Source of the DNA: Struthidea cinerea | Taxonomy: Eukaryota; Chordata; Aves; Passeriformes; Corcoracidae | Direction of reading: 5' to 3' | Assembly (NCBI GenBank): GCA_013397865.1 | Contig: VZTI01001772.1 | Span: forward strand, 172,983-236,982 | DNA: 64,000 nt | Shown here: positions 36,541 to 48,330 of the stretch, in pieces | Layout of the letters: every line of letters begins with the position of its first letter | How positions within the stretch are numbered: the first letter of the stretch is position 1 | Notes under the pieces: model-generated | What the model was told of the DNA's origin: nothing | Seen by the model: the letters and a program-made list of their open reading frames with translations, nothing else | Database searches by the model: none | Program-made: the position numbers and the translations under genes

Positions 36541-38867
36541 TCAGCAAAATTTACACCTAGGTTTGTTTTTTTTATGTCAGACCTTTCCAATAAATTTTTC
36601 ACTTCCTGAAAAATTATAAGGCCAAATAATAGTACTCCTTAAAATATATATATAAGGGATCTGCAATCAAATTAATAACTACTCTTTCCCTGTCAGACAC
36701 TGTATAGTTATGCTGGATTGTACAACAGATCTGGGCTGTTTTTCACTCATCTCAAAATGCTGCCTACGTTGATAAAGGCTATTAAAATCAGCTAGTATGA
36801 AATGATCTCTAAAGGCTAAAAAGTATTAAAAAAATATTTTAAGGATTATTGTAACAGTCTGAGATTAAGATTTATGTGTTACTCTTTGAGAGGAAACATG
36901 CTGATTTCTTGATTGCTGTATTATTTTGAGCTATGAACATGAAGAATTTCCAGAATTAGTTCCCTCCCACAAGCATTATTTTCTTTAGTGCTGCTTCCTG
37001 GAGCAAGTCCTGTTGATTTGATTCAGGAAAGCAAGCAGAGCTTGGACCAGCAGTGTCAGTACAATAGGAATGATAAATCTCCTTCACAGTTTAAACAAGA
37101 AAAGACTTGCCTTTTGAGAAGAGATGAGATGGCACAGCAACAGCTGTGTTCTTCTTAGAGAACCCTGTCTTGGACACACTGGTAAAAGATAATTTCCTTT
37201 TTGACCTGGATCCAAAAAATAAAGCTGTTTAAATACACTTAACATGGCGGCTGTTGCGCCCTTTCCAAACAGAAAACAGAGACATGCACTAAGTCCTTAT
37301 TTGCAGAACTGCACCTTTGTTCTAGGCAGAATGCTAATGGAAAACCTGCTACTTACACTGCTCCTGCTACTTTGCAGAGCAATGATTTGATCTGACAAAG
37401 AGCTTCTAGCAAAAAATATCCTGTTAATAAAATCAGACCCGCTGTGCTGCACCCTTTTGGAGTGAACGTGGGCAGAAACCAGCAGCAGTTCAGGGCATGA
37501 ATAAATGAAGCTGAAGGATATAAAAGCCTTGGCCATGGTAGTGCATGGTAGTGTTTGTTGCCCTTCCAAGAAATTCTTGTGCAAGCATATTCAAGCAGTG
37601 AAAATAAGATTTGATTGTTGACTAATTCTATCCCTTTCTTAACATGCTTCTATCAACTACATTGAGGCTGTCTCAAAGACAGTGTGAATCAGACATGTCA
37701 GTCTTTTTCTGGAGTACTATACCCCTTTTGTGGAGGACATATATTGTTTAAAATGAAAAAATATGTAAAAACAGCTGTAAGGAGATGATCTGAATCAAGG
37801 AAAATACAGTGCAAAATTAGGAACACTTTTTTTTTCTCCTTTTTCTTTTTTCATTAAGTCCATGATAGTATTTGAGTAATTTAATGCTATGAGGCATAAA
37901 TCAGTGGATTCTGGTTTGGACGGTGCCATCTGTCCCATGGCAAGTGTCACAGCTGGGATTGGGGAAAAATATCTATATTTTTAACGAATCTACTCCCATG
38001 CTTTGAATACTGTAAGTAGAAAGAAAGTTGGTTACATTGACATTCAGCTTTTTTCACTCTTTAGTAAATATTCACAAACTCCTAAGTAAGGAGGGAAAAG
38101 GTATGAAAAGTAACTGTTAAACCATAGGATGGCATGGAGTTAATTGCAATCCTACTCTCTAGAGACGCTCTTATCTACCCCAGTTCCCTGGGGATTTTCC
38201 ATGTCTACAGTTTAGGTAAACCTTTCTGTTTTGGGGGATTTCCATCTTGTTTTCTTTGTCTCAGGATTGCTTTTTTGCACTGCTTATGTGTGTGACTGCT
38301 TTATTACCCTTTTTTATGTGAGTCTCATTCATGTCCTTTTCTGGCCACTTGCCAGCCAGAGAGCAGCTTCCCATATCCCATTTATCTTCCTAATAATTCT
38401 CTTCTTGAAACTCCTAGGGTCCCCATATAAATGACTCACAATCCCCCTGTGGAAGTAGCTGCTGTCTTAAGTGCTTCCTTGACTCAGGTGTTTGATCTTG
38501 TCTTTCTCTGATCACTTTGAAACACTTTATTAATTCCAGAGGGAAAAGAATATCACCTGAAATCCAGGTTTCTTCTTCAGTTCAGCCTAGGTGCTGTTCT
38601 GTTTTCAAGAAAGAGCATGGAACCTCTTGAAGTGCACCGTTAAAACCAGCTAACTGCTGACACTCGATCACAAGAACCCTTCCACAATTTAAATATGATT
38701 ATTTAGTTTAAACCTACAGCAGATTTTGAAAAATCACTGGGAGAAATCATGGCAGTAGGTGACTACACTTATGATGGAGAAAGCTGGTTTATTCTAGTGA
38801 CATTGATATCAAAATGGGTCTGTTTTGGAAAGGGATTAGCACTGTTTTAATCTGCTTCAATATTCAT
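36541..38867. other. AT-rich flank, no gene seen
   Basis: No exon, RNA gene or repeat recognised, apart from a 10-base tandem (CATGGTAGTG twice, about 37534-37554). Confidence 0.6.
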
Positions 38868-38932
38868 AGAGTCATAGAATGGTTTGGTTTGGAAAGGACC
38901 TTGAAAAATCATCTAGTCCACCCCATGTGAGG
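38868..38932 (-). mobile_element. short CR1 3' tail, minus strand
   Basis: TTCATAGAGTCATAGAATGG, TTTGGTTTGGAAAGGACC and ATCATCTAGTCCACCCC match the antisense CR1 terminus. It ends about 65 bp before the isolated CpG island. Confidence 0.85.
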
Positions 38933-38998
38933 CAATATCATATAAAGATGTTTATGTAAGAACTAATGTTCTGTCACAGTCATTTTTTCCTTTTTAAT

Positions 38999-39215
38999 CA
39001 GCGCAGGTGAGACTGCCAAAAGGGTTTCCCTCCTGCCGCGGCGCCTGCGGGGGAGCGCGGCCGCCTCCGTGCTCCGTCTCCAGCACCGCGGACAGCGCCC
39101 GGCGGAGCGCACCCGGCCCGCTGCCGGCGCCCCTTCCCCGGGCCGGGCGGGCGGCGGGGCCTGGCAGCTCGCCCTGCGGCCGGGCTGTGCCGTGGTTAAG
39201 CCGTCTCTGAAGCGC
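38999..39215. promoter_or_regulatory. isolated CpG island, about 25 kb upstream of SYBU
   Basis: About 30 CpG by my count in some 220 bp, with sharp AT-rich borders. It contains GC boxes (GGGCGGGCGGCGGGG around 39145) and a near-consensus RE1 (39079-39099). The flank at 39216-39310 is rich in POU/octamer-like ATGCAA and ATGCAT motifs. No protein can be assigned. It may be a remote alternative promoter of SYBU or a REST-controlled element; direction of transcription is unknown. Confidence 0.8.
39079..39099 (+). promoter_or_regulatory. RE1/NRSE, REST binding site
   Basis: The left half is TCCAGCACC and the right half CGGACAGCGCC, in canonical spacing. Against the RE1 consensus as I know it (TTCAGCACC, A, CGGACAGCGCC) it differs at two of 21 positions, both transitions. 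REST silences neuronal genes in non-neuronal cells. SYBU is neuron-enriched, so this element is a plausible part of its control (inference). Confidence 0.8.
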
Positions 39216-39326
39216 GCATGATGTATGCATGCGACAGCCATTAGTCTTAATGGGATGCAAACCAGACGCCAGCCTTACGGGAACCGCGCTTATGCAAGGA
39301 GCATGACTGATGATAATGGGAAGTGG

Positions 39327-39443
39327 ACTCACCCTTGGACATCCTGAATAGAAGAGCTGAGTGATTTGCACCTCTCTGAATGTAATGTCGAGAGGGCTTT
39401 GCAACAGCAGAAGACACATAACGTGGCAAAGTGTATTATATAT
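39327..39443 (-). promoter_or_regulatory. candidate minus-strand promoter and non-coding first exon
   Basis: On the minus strand a TATATAAT box (about 39443-39436) precedes a strong donor, CCAAGG|GTGAGTCC, with GT at 39332-39331. If transcription began about 30 bp after the box, a first exon of roughly 75 bp would end at 39333, spliced in the direction of SYBU. Evidence is motif-level only. Confidence 0.3.
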
Positions 39444-40861
39444 CCACTGAGGTTCACTCAGTGTTACATTAGATAAATTCTATCTATGGCATAACCTATT
39501 TCACTTAGATGAGTCAGAGACTGTGCATTCTTCGTAAAACTTATGCTCCAAGGTAGATGGCATGAATTGCAGAAATGAAAAGGTATAGGCAAAATATAAT
39601 TTACATCTTATGTTGTTTAAAGGGCTGAGTCCATATAGCAAGTGACAGCAGTTGTGATGTCAAATAACACAATTCAACAGAGTTGACAAAACAACATGCA
39701 AGCTGATCAGATAGTCTTTCTGAAGCTTCTTGGGTGATTCCAGTGCTGTTCTGTTGTTTAGCAGATGGGTAGAAGGACTGATGTTTTCTCCGAAAGCTTT
39801 GTCTTTATTGCAGATGTACCTCTGGCTGTGGAGCACATCCATGAGAAAACCTCCTGATTTTCCTGCCTGCTAGATTATGTTCTTGAAAGATCAGAGCTCA
39901 TTGCTGTCATATGGTGCATGCAGAGTAGTTTGAGCCCTTTCATCTGAACTCAAGTATTATTCAGGCAAAACTTAAAACAAAAGGGCAATGCTTCAAAATC
40001 CATGCAGGCAAGAGAGTTAAGTGGAAAGAAAAAGTGGGGGTTTTTTCAGTGTAAAAAAATTGAATATATAGTAGTTCTGGTTAAGAATAAATGATCTTGA
40101 CTGTGTGTGTTTAAAGCAGTGCTTGAGATTGTTACTGAAGTTTTCGCATGCACATTAAATGGGCTTTTTATACATAGAGTTGTAGCTGCTTCTCCAATCT
40201 CGAAAAATGAAATGGCTTTCAAAAAAGCAGACATCCTTCTGAACAACTGCAGCCTGTCAAGCTCTGTGCATAAAAAGAAATCATCATATGACCTGCTTTT
40301 CTGTTCAATGTGTTAGCTAAAATGTTTTTGGCACAACAACAAGAGAGTTGGCTCCTTGCCATATGCTTCTTTTTCATACCTGGAGTCATCAGCTGCTTAG
40401 CTCCCTTCCTTTTCTTCCTCACAACAGCCCTAGAATACAAAATACTTGATAAATGTACATTTGATTGTACATTAATTATAATGGTTTTCACACCCCAATG
40501 TTAAACTGAATGTATATATGAAGTTCTCAAAAATGGGTGGATAAGATATCCTGTCTGTAGGCTTTTGGGCAGAAATGAGATAATTCACAGTAGTATTTTT
40601 AGAGGTGTATGTGTTTAAAGAATGTCTTTTTTTCCCCTTGAGCTTCACAGTCCTAGGATGCTCTGACACAGATATTCTTAAACACAGCAGTAACACAGTA
40701 CTTCAACAAGCCATGATCTAAGCACAAACTGAACAACAATCAGTTTGCTCTGTAGTGTTTGTGAAGGACAGAGAAGGTATGAGGAGCAGTGCACATGCAC
40801 CCTATCGAAACTCCTGTTGCAGCTGTGGAGATAGCAGAGCAAGCTGTGGAGCAGCCATGCC

Positions 40862-40875
40862 ATCTCCATAGTAAC
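40862..40875 (+). promoter_or_regulatory. X-box (RFX) motif
   Basis: ATCTCC AT AGTAAC is a full match to RYYNYY-N2-RRNRAC. About 45 bp on is the partial inverted match ATTGCTATGCAAC. The pair lies in a GC-richer patch at 40790-40960, about 1.5 kb from the isolated CpG island. Confidence 0.35.
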
Positions 40876-42653
40876 AGAATGGCAGGGATGACGATTCAGT
40901 ATTGAGCATGCACCATTCCTATTGCTATGCAACCTCTCGCCTCAGGAATTTTTCTGTGCTGTCTCCAAACAGAACCTTGCTTTTGCCCTGAACCATCTGG
41001 AAAGACAGAGTTTGCAGAGCAATCCTGTACTGCTAGACAAGGCTGAATAAACAAAGGCAAATTTTATGTCAGAATGCTAAGCCACCACAAATGTAAAAGC
41101 CATAAATCTACTTGTTGAAGAGACTGTGGAAGAAATACTGCACTTACTGATTAAAGAGCTAGGTGACATTACATGTTTTTAGATTCCCTCTGTTCCCTCC
41201 CCACTCAGGAAACTCAGCTGTAAATCTTCCAGTTGCTCGGTGAAAGGAGGTGGATTAGACAGGATGTTACCCACAACCACCTCTGTGAATCACTTGGGAA
41301 AATCTGTTGTTTTTTCATCAAAGAGGAAAGCACAATTGGGTTCAAATTAAATTACCTGAAAATATCAAAAGGGAAAAGGTATTTTCTAAACAATATTTTA
41401 AAAGCCTCCAGTGGTTTGGAACCTGGTTATTGGTGGGTACATCTGTGTGGCTCCTTGTCAGCAGACTCAGCCTGCTCTATCCACATACCAGATCTCTCCA
41501 CTTTCCTCCAAGCCAAGTGGTACCCAGATAACTATATTAGTGTGATTGCATACTATGGTGCATCTCTTATCAATGTTTAATAGCACAGACTTACTGTCAT
41601 GCTCACCACAACTTCTGGGGTGCAGAAAGCATGAGCTCAGTGTCACCACAGACAGCTGAGCTGATACACCACAAAAAAATTCACACATTCTGTTCCATGG
41701 TTAGTGCAGTAAATTTGTATGCAGGCACCCCATTTCACATAACACATGCCTGAAATTCAAGTTTGCACACACCAAGGGCTGAACATGATGCAAAAACCCA
41801 CCGCTGGGACCATGACCTTTCTCTTTGCTTATAATTCTGAATATGATGCTGGTATTTAGAAAATATGGAAGTGTGACTAGTTCATCTCCATATTTTTTTC
41901 CAGATTTTGTCCTTCTATTAGCCCCTTTCTCATCTCTTTTCCCAGAAAATTTATCTCCTTTCTCTCTCTGTGTACTTTAAGTTTTCATTATTTTACTATT
42001 ATTATTGCTTCTTTTTCTGGGATTTTGTACTACATCTGTATAGAGAATGTTGGGATGGCCAATGGGCAGAAGGATTGGAATCCCTAAGGCAGGAAAATGT
42101 AATCTGATTTGCATAGAATTTTTCTGTACTGGTGAATCTTCCACTGAAGCATCAAAAAGAGGATTTATACATGGTCGAGGATTTAACCCAGAGTTCCTAG
42201 ATATGATGGTGATAAATATGTCAGAAATTTACCCCAAAAGACATTATTGCTAGTATGCACAGGAAATTAAGTATGTAGAGCTGGCTGTATTTGTTCCTTC
42301 TAATTACTAGATTCTGAATATTTTCCTGGCTTTAATGGAAGTGTTTTAATTACATTTCTTTTTTAATGTGTGTATTTTTTTTCTGAAAATAGTGAGTGGT
42401 GACACATAAAACTGCATGTCTTAAGAAGTGAGAAGAATAAAGAAAAGGTTTCTGAGATGCTGCTTTTGATACTAACATTTACTGACAAGTTTGTTACACT
42501 ACCCAGCAGTGCTGACCTTATTATGCCAGTCTCATCTTCAGGCAGCCTCCATGAAGCAATGGGAAAAGAGGGTAGCCTATTTTTATAAAATACAAAATGT
42601 GCACAGATCACAGTGCTCACTGAAGCAAACACATCTTATAATGACTTTAAAGG

Positions 42654-42669
42654 AATAATAATAATAATA
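42654..42669. repeat. (AAT)n microsatellite
   Basis: Five perfect AAT units and a partial one. Confidence 0.9.
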
Positions 42670-42834
42670 GGGTAGCTTTTTCTTGTAAGAGAAAAGCTGC
42701 TACTATTCAAAGCACTGTGCTGGATTATAACCAGGACAGATAGGCAGCAATTTTGCCTGAGAATTCAATGAATAAGGCATTGGAGAATAAATCTCTAAGC
42801 CAGATGTTATTAACACTGGTATGTTTGTTTGTGT

Positions 42835-43845
42835 GCCAAGGTTTTGGGAGCAGGGGGGCTGAAAGGGTGGCTTCTGTGAGAAGACACCAGAAGCTTCCCC
42901 CATGTCAGACAGAGCCAGTTCCAGACAGCTCCAAAACAGCCACTGGCCACAGCTGAGTCCTTTAAGCTTTGTTGGTAGTGCCTCTGTGACAATGTGTTTA
43001 AGAAAGGTTAAAAAGTGCTGCACAGCTGTTGTGAGAGACGAGTGAGAAAATGTGAGAGAAACAGTCCTGCAGTGACCCCAGTCAGTGATGAAGGAGGGGG
43101 AGGACATGCCCCAGGCACTGGAGCACAGATTCCCTTGCAGCCCATGGAAAAGACTGTGGTGCTGCACATTGTCCCCCTGCAGCCCATGGAGGACCGCACA
43201 CAAGAGAAGGAGGATGTGCCCCGAGGGCAGCTGCAGCCCATGGAAACCCGACAGTGGAGCAGACTCCTGGCAGGAACTGTGGCCTGTGGAAGAGGACCCA
43301 TGCAGGGGAGGGTTCTTTGGCAGGACCTGTGGAGGGTCCTGGAGCAGTTTGTTCCCAAAGGACTGTTCTCTGTGGGAAAGATCAGCATTGGAGAAGCTTC
43401 TGAAGGACTGTATCCTGTAGGATGTGCCCTATGCTGGAGCAGTGGAAAAGCATGAAGAAGAAGGAGCAGCAGAGACAAAGTTATCAGTTGTGAATTGACT
43501 CCAACCTGCATGCCCCATCCCCCTGATCTACTCGGGGCAGAAAAAATAAGAGTCAGGACTGAAGCTAAGCCTGGGACAAAGGGATGGTGGAGGGAAAGGT
43601 GTTTTTAATTTTGTTTTTATTTCTCACTTTCCTACTGTTATTAACTGACAATAAATAAAACTAATTTCACTTAAGTCATGTCTGTTTTGCCCATGACGGT
43701 AATTGGTAAATGATCTCCTTGTGCTTATCTCAATTTATGAGCTTTTCATTGTTTCTTCTCCCCCCATCCTGCTGAGGAGAGTGAGTGATGGAGTGACTTG
43801 CTTGGCATCTGGTGACCAGCCAAGGTCAACACATCACAGTGTGCT
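42835..43845 (+). mobile_element. ERVL-type LTR region, plus strand, degraded
   Basis: Recognised blocks in order: GGTGGCTTCTGTGAGAAGAC, AGAAGCTTCCCCCATGTCAG, three GCAGCCCATGGA units (43137, 43179, 43233) and AGAAGAAGGAGCAGCAGAGA. After these come the poly-A signal AATAAATAAA (43650) and GTCTGTTTTGCCCATGACGG, then the terminal CCAAGGTCAACACATCACA. This is the layout of a common avian ERVL LTR. No gag, pol or env frame is present, so it looks like a solo LTR. Open frames inside on both strands are incidental. Confidence 0.8.
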
Positions 43846-45552
43846 TCAATTTGAACAAACACAGTTCACACTGGAAAAGTTCCTTTTATCTCTTTTTGTT
43901 GGGTAACCTTTTTAATGAGCTTTAAAAAAAGCAACAGGTATTCATAGGTTAAAGAGGCTTTCTGTTCTTTGGAATACCTTTGGTCTAGCTCTCACCATCT
44001 GCAGGTCTTTTCATGCCCCATGGGAAAGGGGTTCACATTTTCAAGCTGCGTACCACAACTTTTAGTCCTGTCTGAGAAACTCATGGGAGGTGTCAGGGGA
44101 GCTGGAAATAGATGATATTCAAGGTTCCTTCCAACCCAAACCATTCTATGATTCTATGATACATTCAGCTGTTGCCCAAGGCCCCTCCTTCTGCAACAGG
44201 TTCGCAGAAAAACTGATCAAAGATAAATACCTATCCATTCACTGGAAGCTGAGGAGCTGGCTTCAGACCAGAACATGGAATTCAAACTTAATCAGTGGTG
44301 CAAAGAGAGGGTGGTTTTATTTTGAAGGGCAGAGGAAAGACATCAATTCTCTTCCTCCGTAACTCCTCTATATCATGTGATATTGCAGCCTTGTTTAAGG
44401 GAGTTAGTAGAAATTCAGAATATTTTGGTAATTTTGTATGAGTACTCCCAGGAGGTAACAATAAACCAAATAGTGATTGAAAATTTTGCTTACAGAATAT
44501 TACAAGAATTAGCTGTTTCTTTATAAACCAATTTAACACCTACTTGCAGATAGATGAGGACGATATGTAGTAACAGTTGATATAGAGTTATCTGAGCTTT
44601 ACCACATATGGCAACAGGACTGTCAGAAGACTTGCAATTATTAGCATGCAGCCTGCCAGTGAATGAAGAACAGGCAGAAACTGAGCAATTCTGGACAGTC
44701 TTGGTGCAGTATTTTTTGTTAGAAGCACTATACCTGCGACTGCCTAATTCAGTCCCCTACTGAAGATCACTGCTGGATTCTTCACTGACATTGTCTCAAC
44801 CATTTTCAGCTGACATCTATTTTTCACATTTTTCTGCTGTCTCTACAGTGCTGATGTAGCTCCATGATCCATTCCATGGACCTGAAGCCCCCAGAGCTTG
44901 GAAGCTCCAGCTGGTACATACCACTACGGAATGGTATAATGGCAATGGGTGTTACAAACACATCAGAAAAGTTTCAACTCAGTGCTGACTTCCCACAGAA
45001 AATCACACCAAGTTTAAAACATTTGTCTCTTGTTTTCAAACTACTAAAATATTTGGGTTCAAAGAGTCTAAAAAGTAATTTAACTTTCTAGGTTGAACAC
45101 AAAGACTGACGATAATGGAATAAGTAAATGAAACAAGTTAATCACCTGTGCTTAATACAGTACCAGAAGAACCTGAATTATGGCAGAGGGAACCAAAATA
45201 AAAAACAGACACACTTGCTGATAGTCTCAGTGGAGGTGACATAAACAACTGCCTTTTGTCAACAAAGTGCATCACTTTTTTGGATAAGTGAACCATGCTT
45301 GTAAGAAGTTTCCCCAGTCATGGCTTACCTTATATTTCAGTTGAAGGGCAAAGATTTCAGTTTCCACCACTGTCAGTCTGATATATGTTTCGATGTCTCA
45401 TATATCCATTGAGCTGTATCTGATGCCTCTTTGATGGTAGTAGCCTTGCAAAGCTTTCATGTTCCAGTTTGACTCAGATCCCAGCTGATGTTACTGACAT
45501 GGATTGAGATCTTTAGAATATGATCTTCTGCTCTGTGAGCTCATTTCATTTG
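43846..45552. other. upstream flank, no gene seen
   Basis: Contains only a CR1 tail (44080-44161). No exon, RNA or promoter signal recognised. Confidence 0.6.
44080..44161 (+). mobile_element. CR1 LINE 3' tail, plus strand
   Basis: AAGGTTCCTTCCAACCCAAA followed by CCATTCTATGATTCTATGAT is the CR1 3' end with two terminal repeats. Little divergence, so fairly young. Confidence 0.9.
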
Positions 45553-45960
45553 AAAGAGAATATTAGAATTGTTGAGGTTGTAAAAGACCTGTAAAATCAT
45601 CAGGTCCAGCCAGTAACCCAGCACTGCCAAATCCACCACTAAACTATATCCCTATATGCCACACAACTGTTAATTACCTCCAGGGATGGTGACTCAACCG
45701 CTTCCTTGGGCAGCCTGTTCCAATGCTTTACAACCCTTTCAGGTAAGAAATGTTTCCTAGTATCAAACCTAAATTTCCCTGGACACAATTTGAGGTGATT
45801 TCCTCTTGTCCTATCACTTGTTACTTCACAGAAGAGACCGAATCCTACCTCACTACAACCTCCTTTCAGGGAGTTGTAGAGACTGATAAGGTCCCCTGAG
45901 CCTTCTTTTCTCCAGACTAAACACGCCCAGCTTCCTTAGCTGCTTCTACCAGCTTCCAGC
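45553..45960 (-). mobile_element. CR1 LINE fragment, minus strand, about 400 bp
   Basis: Antisense CR1: GTTGTAAAAGACCTGTAAAA, CCAGTAACCCAGCACTGCC, CAGGGATGGTGACTCAACCG, TTGGGCAGCCTGTTCCAATG, GGTGATTTCCTCTTGTCCTA and CTTCTTTTCTCCAGACTAAA. It is truncated upstream like most CR1 copies. Confidence 0.95.
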
Positions 45961-47940
45961 TGTCAGTCTGAGCATTAGAGTGGATTTATACTGTTTACAC
46001 ACTAAAGAAAAAAAGAAAACCTGATTTTCTGGAGACTTCAATCACTTGCTGGTAAGAAAGCTGGGAATCTTGTTGTTATCAAATTTAGAAGTTGTGCACT
46101 TCTATGAATCAGTCAAAGTGCACTTTGGTGCTGCTATAACCAGACATTTAAAATAAGATAAATGAGAGATAAAATGTTCTAAATTCCCATAAAGCACAAA
46201 CTGTAAAACAACATGTGACAATATTATGAATTTAATGAAGGTGCATGTATACAAAGAAGGTAGGCATTTACTGTAAAGTTAAGACGCAAAGTAATGAGAA
46301 AAAGAAGTCTTCCTTTCTTCAAGGAAGTATTAAGTTTACTTAAATTTCTATTTTCCCAGTCCCTTTGGAATTAAGGGAAATGTGGTATATGTGTTCCTCT
46401 GATGCCAAATACTGCTATGAAGTCCTAGTGAGACTTCATGAGTATTGTCAGGAAATAAATTTCCCCTCCTATTTTATGAGTATGTTAGAAAAATACAAAG
46501 CTGAACAAATGCACCTTTTTGCCAGGCAGGTGGATGGATACCCCTCACCCCAAACTGCAGTCTGTTTGAAAGAAAATGTTGCTTGGCTTATCTATAATTT
46601 GTCATGACTTGTCTGGATTCTTGTGCTTTTTACATGAAGTGATGGTGATGGCATGCTAGGAATATTTTACTGAACTTCAAAGAAACCAGACAAAGAGAGA
46701 AAAGAGAGTGAGAAAAGTTGAACACTGATCAGACTTTCTACCTGTCAGCAATTGCATTTCAGATCAAAGATGTTATTTATGTGCAAAATTGTAGTCCATC
46801 TCAGTAATCAAAACCATTCCGAACACCACAGTGAAAACAAAGCCATAGAATAGCCTGCTGTTTTTTCCAAGTTTTCCATAAGATTTCATCATCCCTTCTC
46901 CACTGACAGGAAACAGGAACCTTTCTTTTTATCTTCTCATCATCCTACAAAATGTCTGTGTTCTGTGATGAAAATCTCTGGATCCATCCTCATGCAGCCT
47001 CCATTGTATTCATTACTGAAAAATCACAAAATCTTAGATGTGTGGATGGTATTTCTCTCTTTCTTCTCATTAAATCCTTTTGTTCAGATGCTGTGTAACA
47101 CAGAGACCTCTGAACCTGATCACTCCTGATGTGGGTTCTGCTGTGTGAGCTGATCTGAAGATAACTTCCCCCAGAGAATCTTCTCACTGATTCTTCTGAG
47201 CTGGTTTTGTCTACAGCCAGTTTGTTTCAGCAGCACTTTTATTTCTACTCTTAAGCATATCAGTTCTGTATATTATCTGCAATTTCATTAATTGCAGAAT
47301 GATATGTCCCAGATATTTTGCATGTAGACTAAATTGTATTTTAAAATATGTGACAGCATTTCTTTTAAATTATAATGTGGTGGCCGTCCTTGCTATAGAG
47401 TTGTTCTGAATTCAATGCTGAGTACTTCTGCTCTTAATAGTTAATATGAGAAAATTAGGGTAGCAGTTACCGGACCACAAATATATCTATAAAGTCCCAC
47501 TCCACCCTCCACCCTGTAATCTAAAAAGTCTTAATGGAAGACAGAAGTAGCTGACAGTGAAGTAAGCAAAGGTCACAATCACTAAATCACTTTCCATTTT
47601 TTCAGGCTGTCTGGCTTTCCTCAAGTGTGTCATGGGGGCTGTTTTTCAGTAGAGACGGTATTTTCATGCGCTGTGGTACATTGAGGAGCATCAGAACTGA
47701 CCTAGTAATAATAATAACAACTCACTTTAATTTTCTCATTGAAAGTAAACATTTACGCTCCTTTGCTACTGAAGAAAATGATAATAAATTCATGAGTACA
47801 GGCACATTCTGAGAGCTGTTCAAAGCAACCTTGACTTTCCAGTCTATCTCTTTGATTTGGCTGTGAGGTTATCATGGACTACTTACGCCTTGCTAAAGCC
47901 ACTTAAACAAGTTTCCAGCCATTCTATGGCCCATTCATCT
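45961..47940. other. upstream flank, no gene seen
   Basis: No repeat recognised. A frame at about 46360-46607 follows an acceptor-like TTCTATTTTCCCAG but encodes nothing recognisable and is not supported as an exon. Confidence 0.55.
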
Positions 47941-48330
47941 CATCATACAGAGCCATCCAGCTTGTCAGGTGTGAGGTACCCTTGATTTATCTGTGCTGGC
48001 TGCACCCAGTCAAATTCTTGTGCCTGGAAATGTCCTCCAGGAAAGTCTGCCTCCTAATATTCCTGTGGACAGATATTAAGTGAACAGGCTGCCCTTTTTC
48101 TTTTCTTGCCCTTTGAAGATGGGTGCTACATTTGCCTTTGTTACAGTCACTGGGGATTTCACCTAATTTCCGTGACCTTACAATGATGACTTAGAGTGGC
48201 CTTACAACATGGCAGCTCTTGTAGTACCCACAAACACATCTCATCTAGTTCTGTAGGCTTGTTTACACTCCCTTTTCTTAAGGGATCTCTAATTTTGTTC
48301 AAAAAGTCAGAGACAGCTGCGTAATGGGAA
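47941..48330 (-). mobile_element. CR1 LINE ORF2 fragment, minus strand
   Basis: Antisense of the CR1 reverse-transcriptase region: TTGCCCTTTGAAGATGGGTG followed by CTACATTTGCC (reverse of ANVxPIFKKG), TCACTGGGGATTTCACC, TAGAGTGGCCTTACAACATG and ACACATCTCATCTAGTTCTG. Broken by stops and small indels, so dead. Confidence 0.7.

Larger units (their letters stand above)
39444..42834. other. upstream flank, no gene seen
   Basis: No exon or repeat recognised, except an (AAT)n microsatellite at 42654-42669 and an X-box at 40862-40875. Frames around 40107-40316 and 41233-41580 have no recognisable product. Confidence 0.6.

Noticed and set aside
38963..39419. Frames on both strands through the isolated CpG island (60-140 codons)
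   Set aside because: Arg/Ala/Pro-rich, as expected from CpG-rich DNA; no conserved motif and no clear ATG context. Treated as regulatory rather than coding.
43008..43511. Overlapping open frames of 110-170 codons on both strands near 43.2 kb
   Set aside because: They lie entirely inside the ERVL-type LTR and do not resemble gag, pol or env.
46360..46607. Possible exon after an acceptor-like TTCTATTTTCCCAG
   Set aside because: The encoded peptide is not recognisable, there is no upstream partner exon, and the in-frame donor candidate (CAG|GTGGAT near 46528) is weak.
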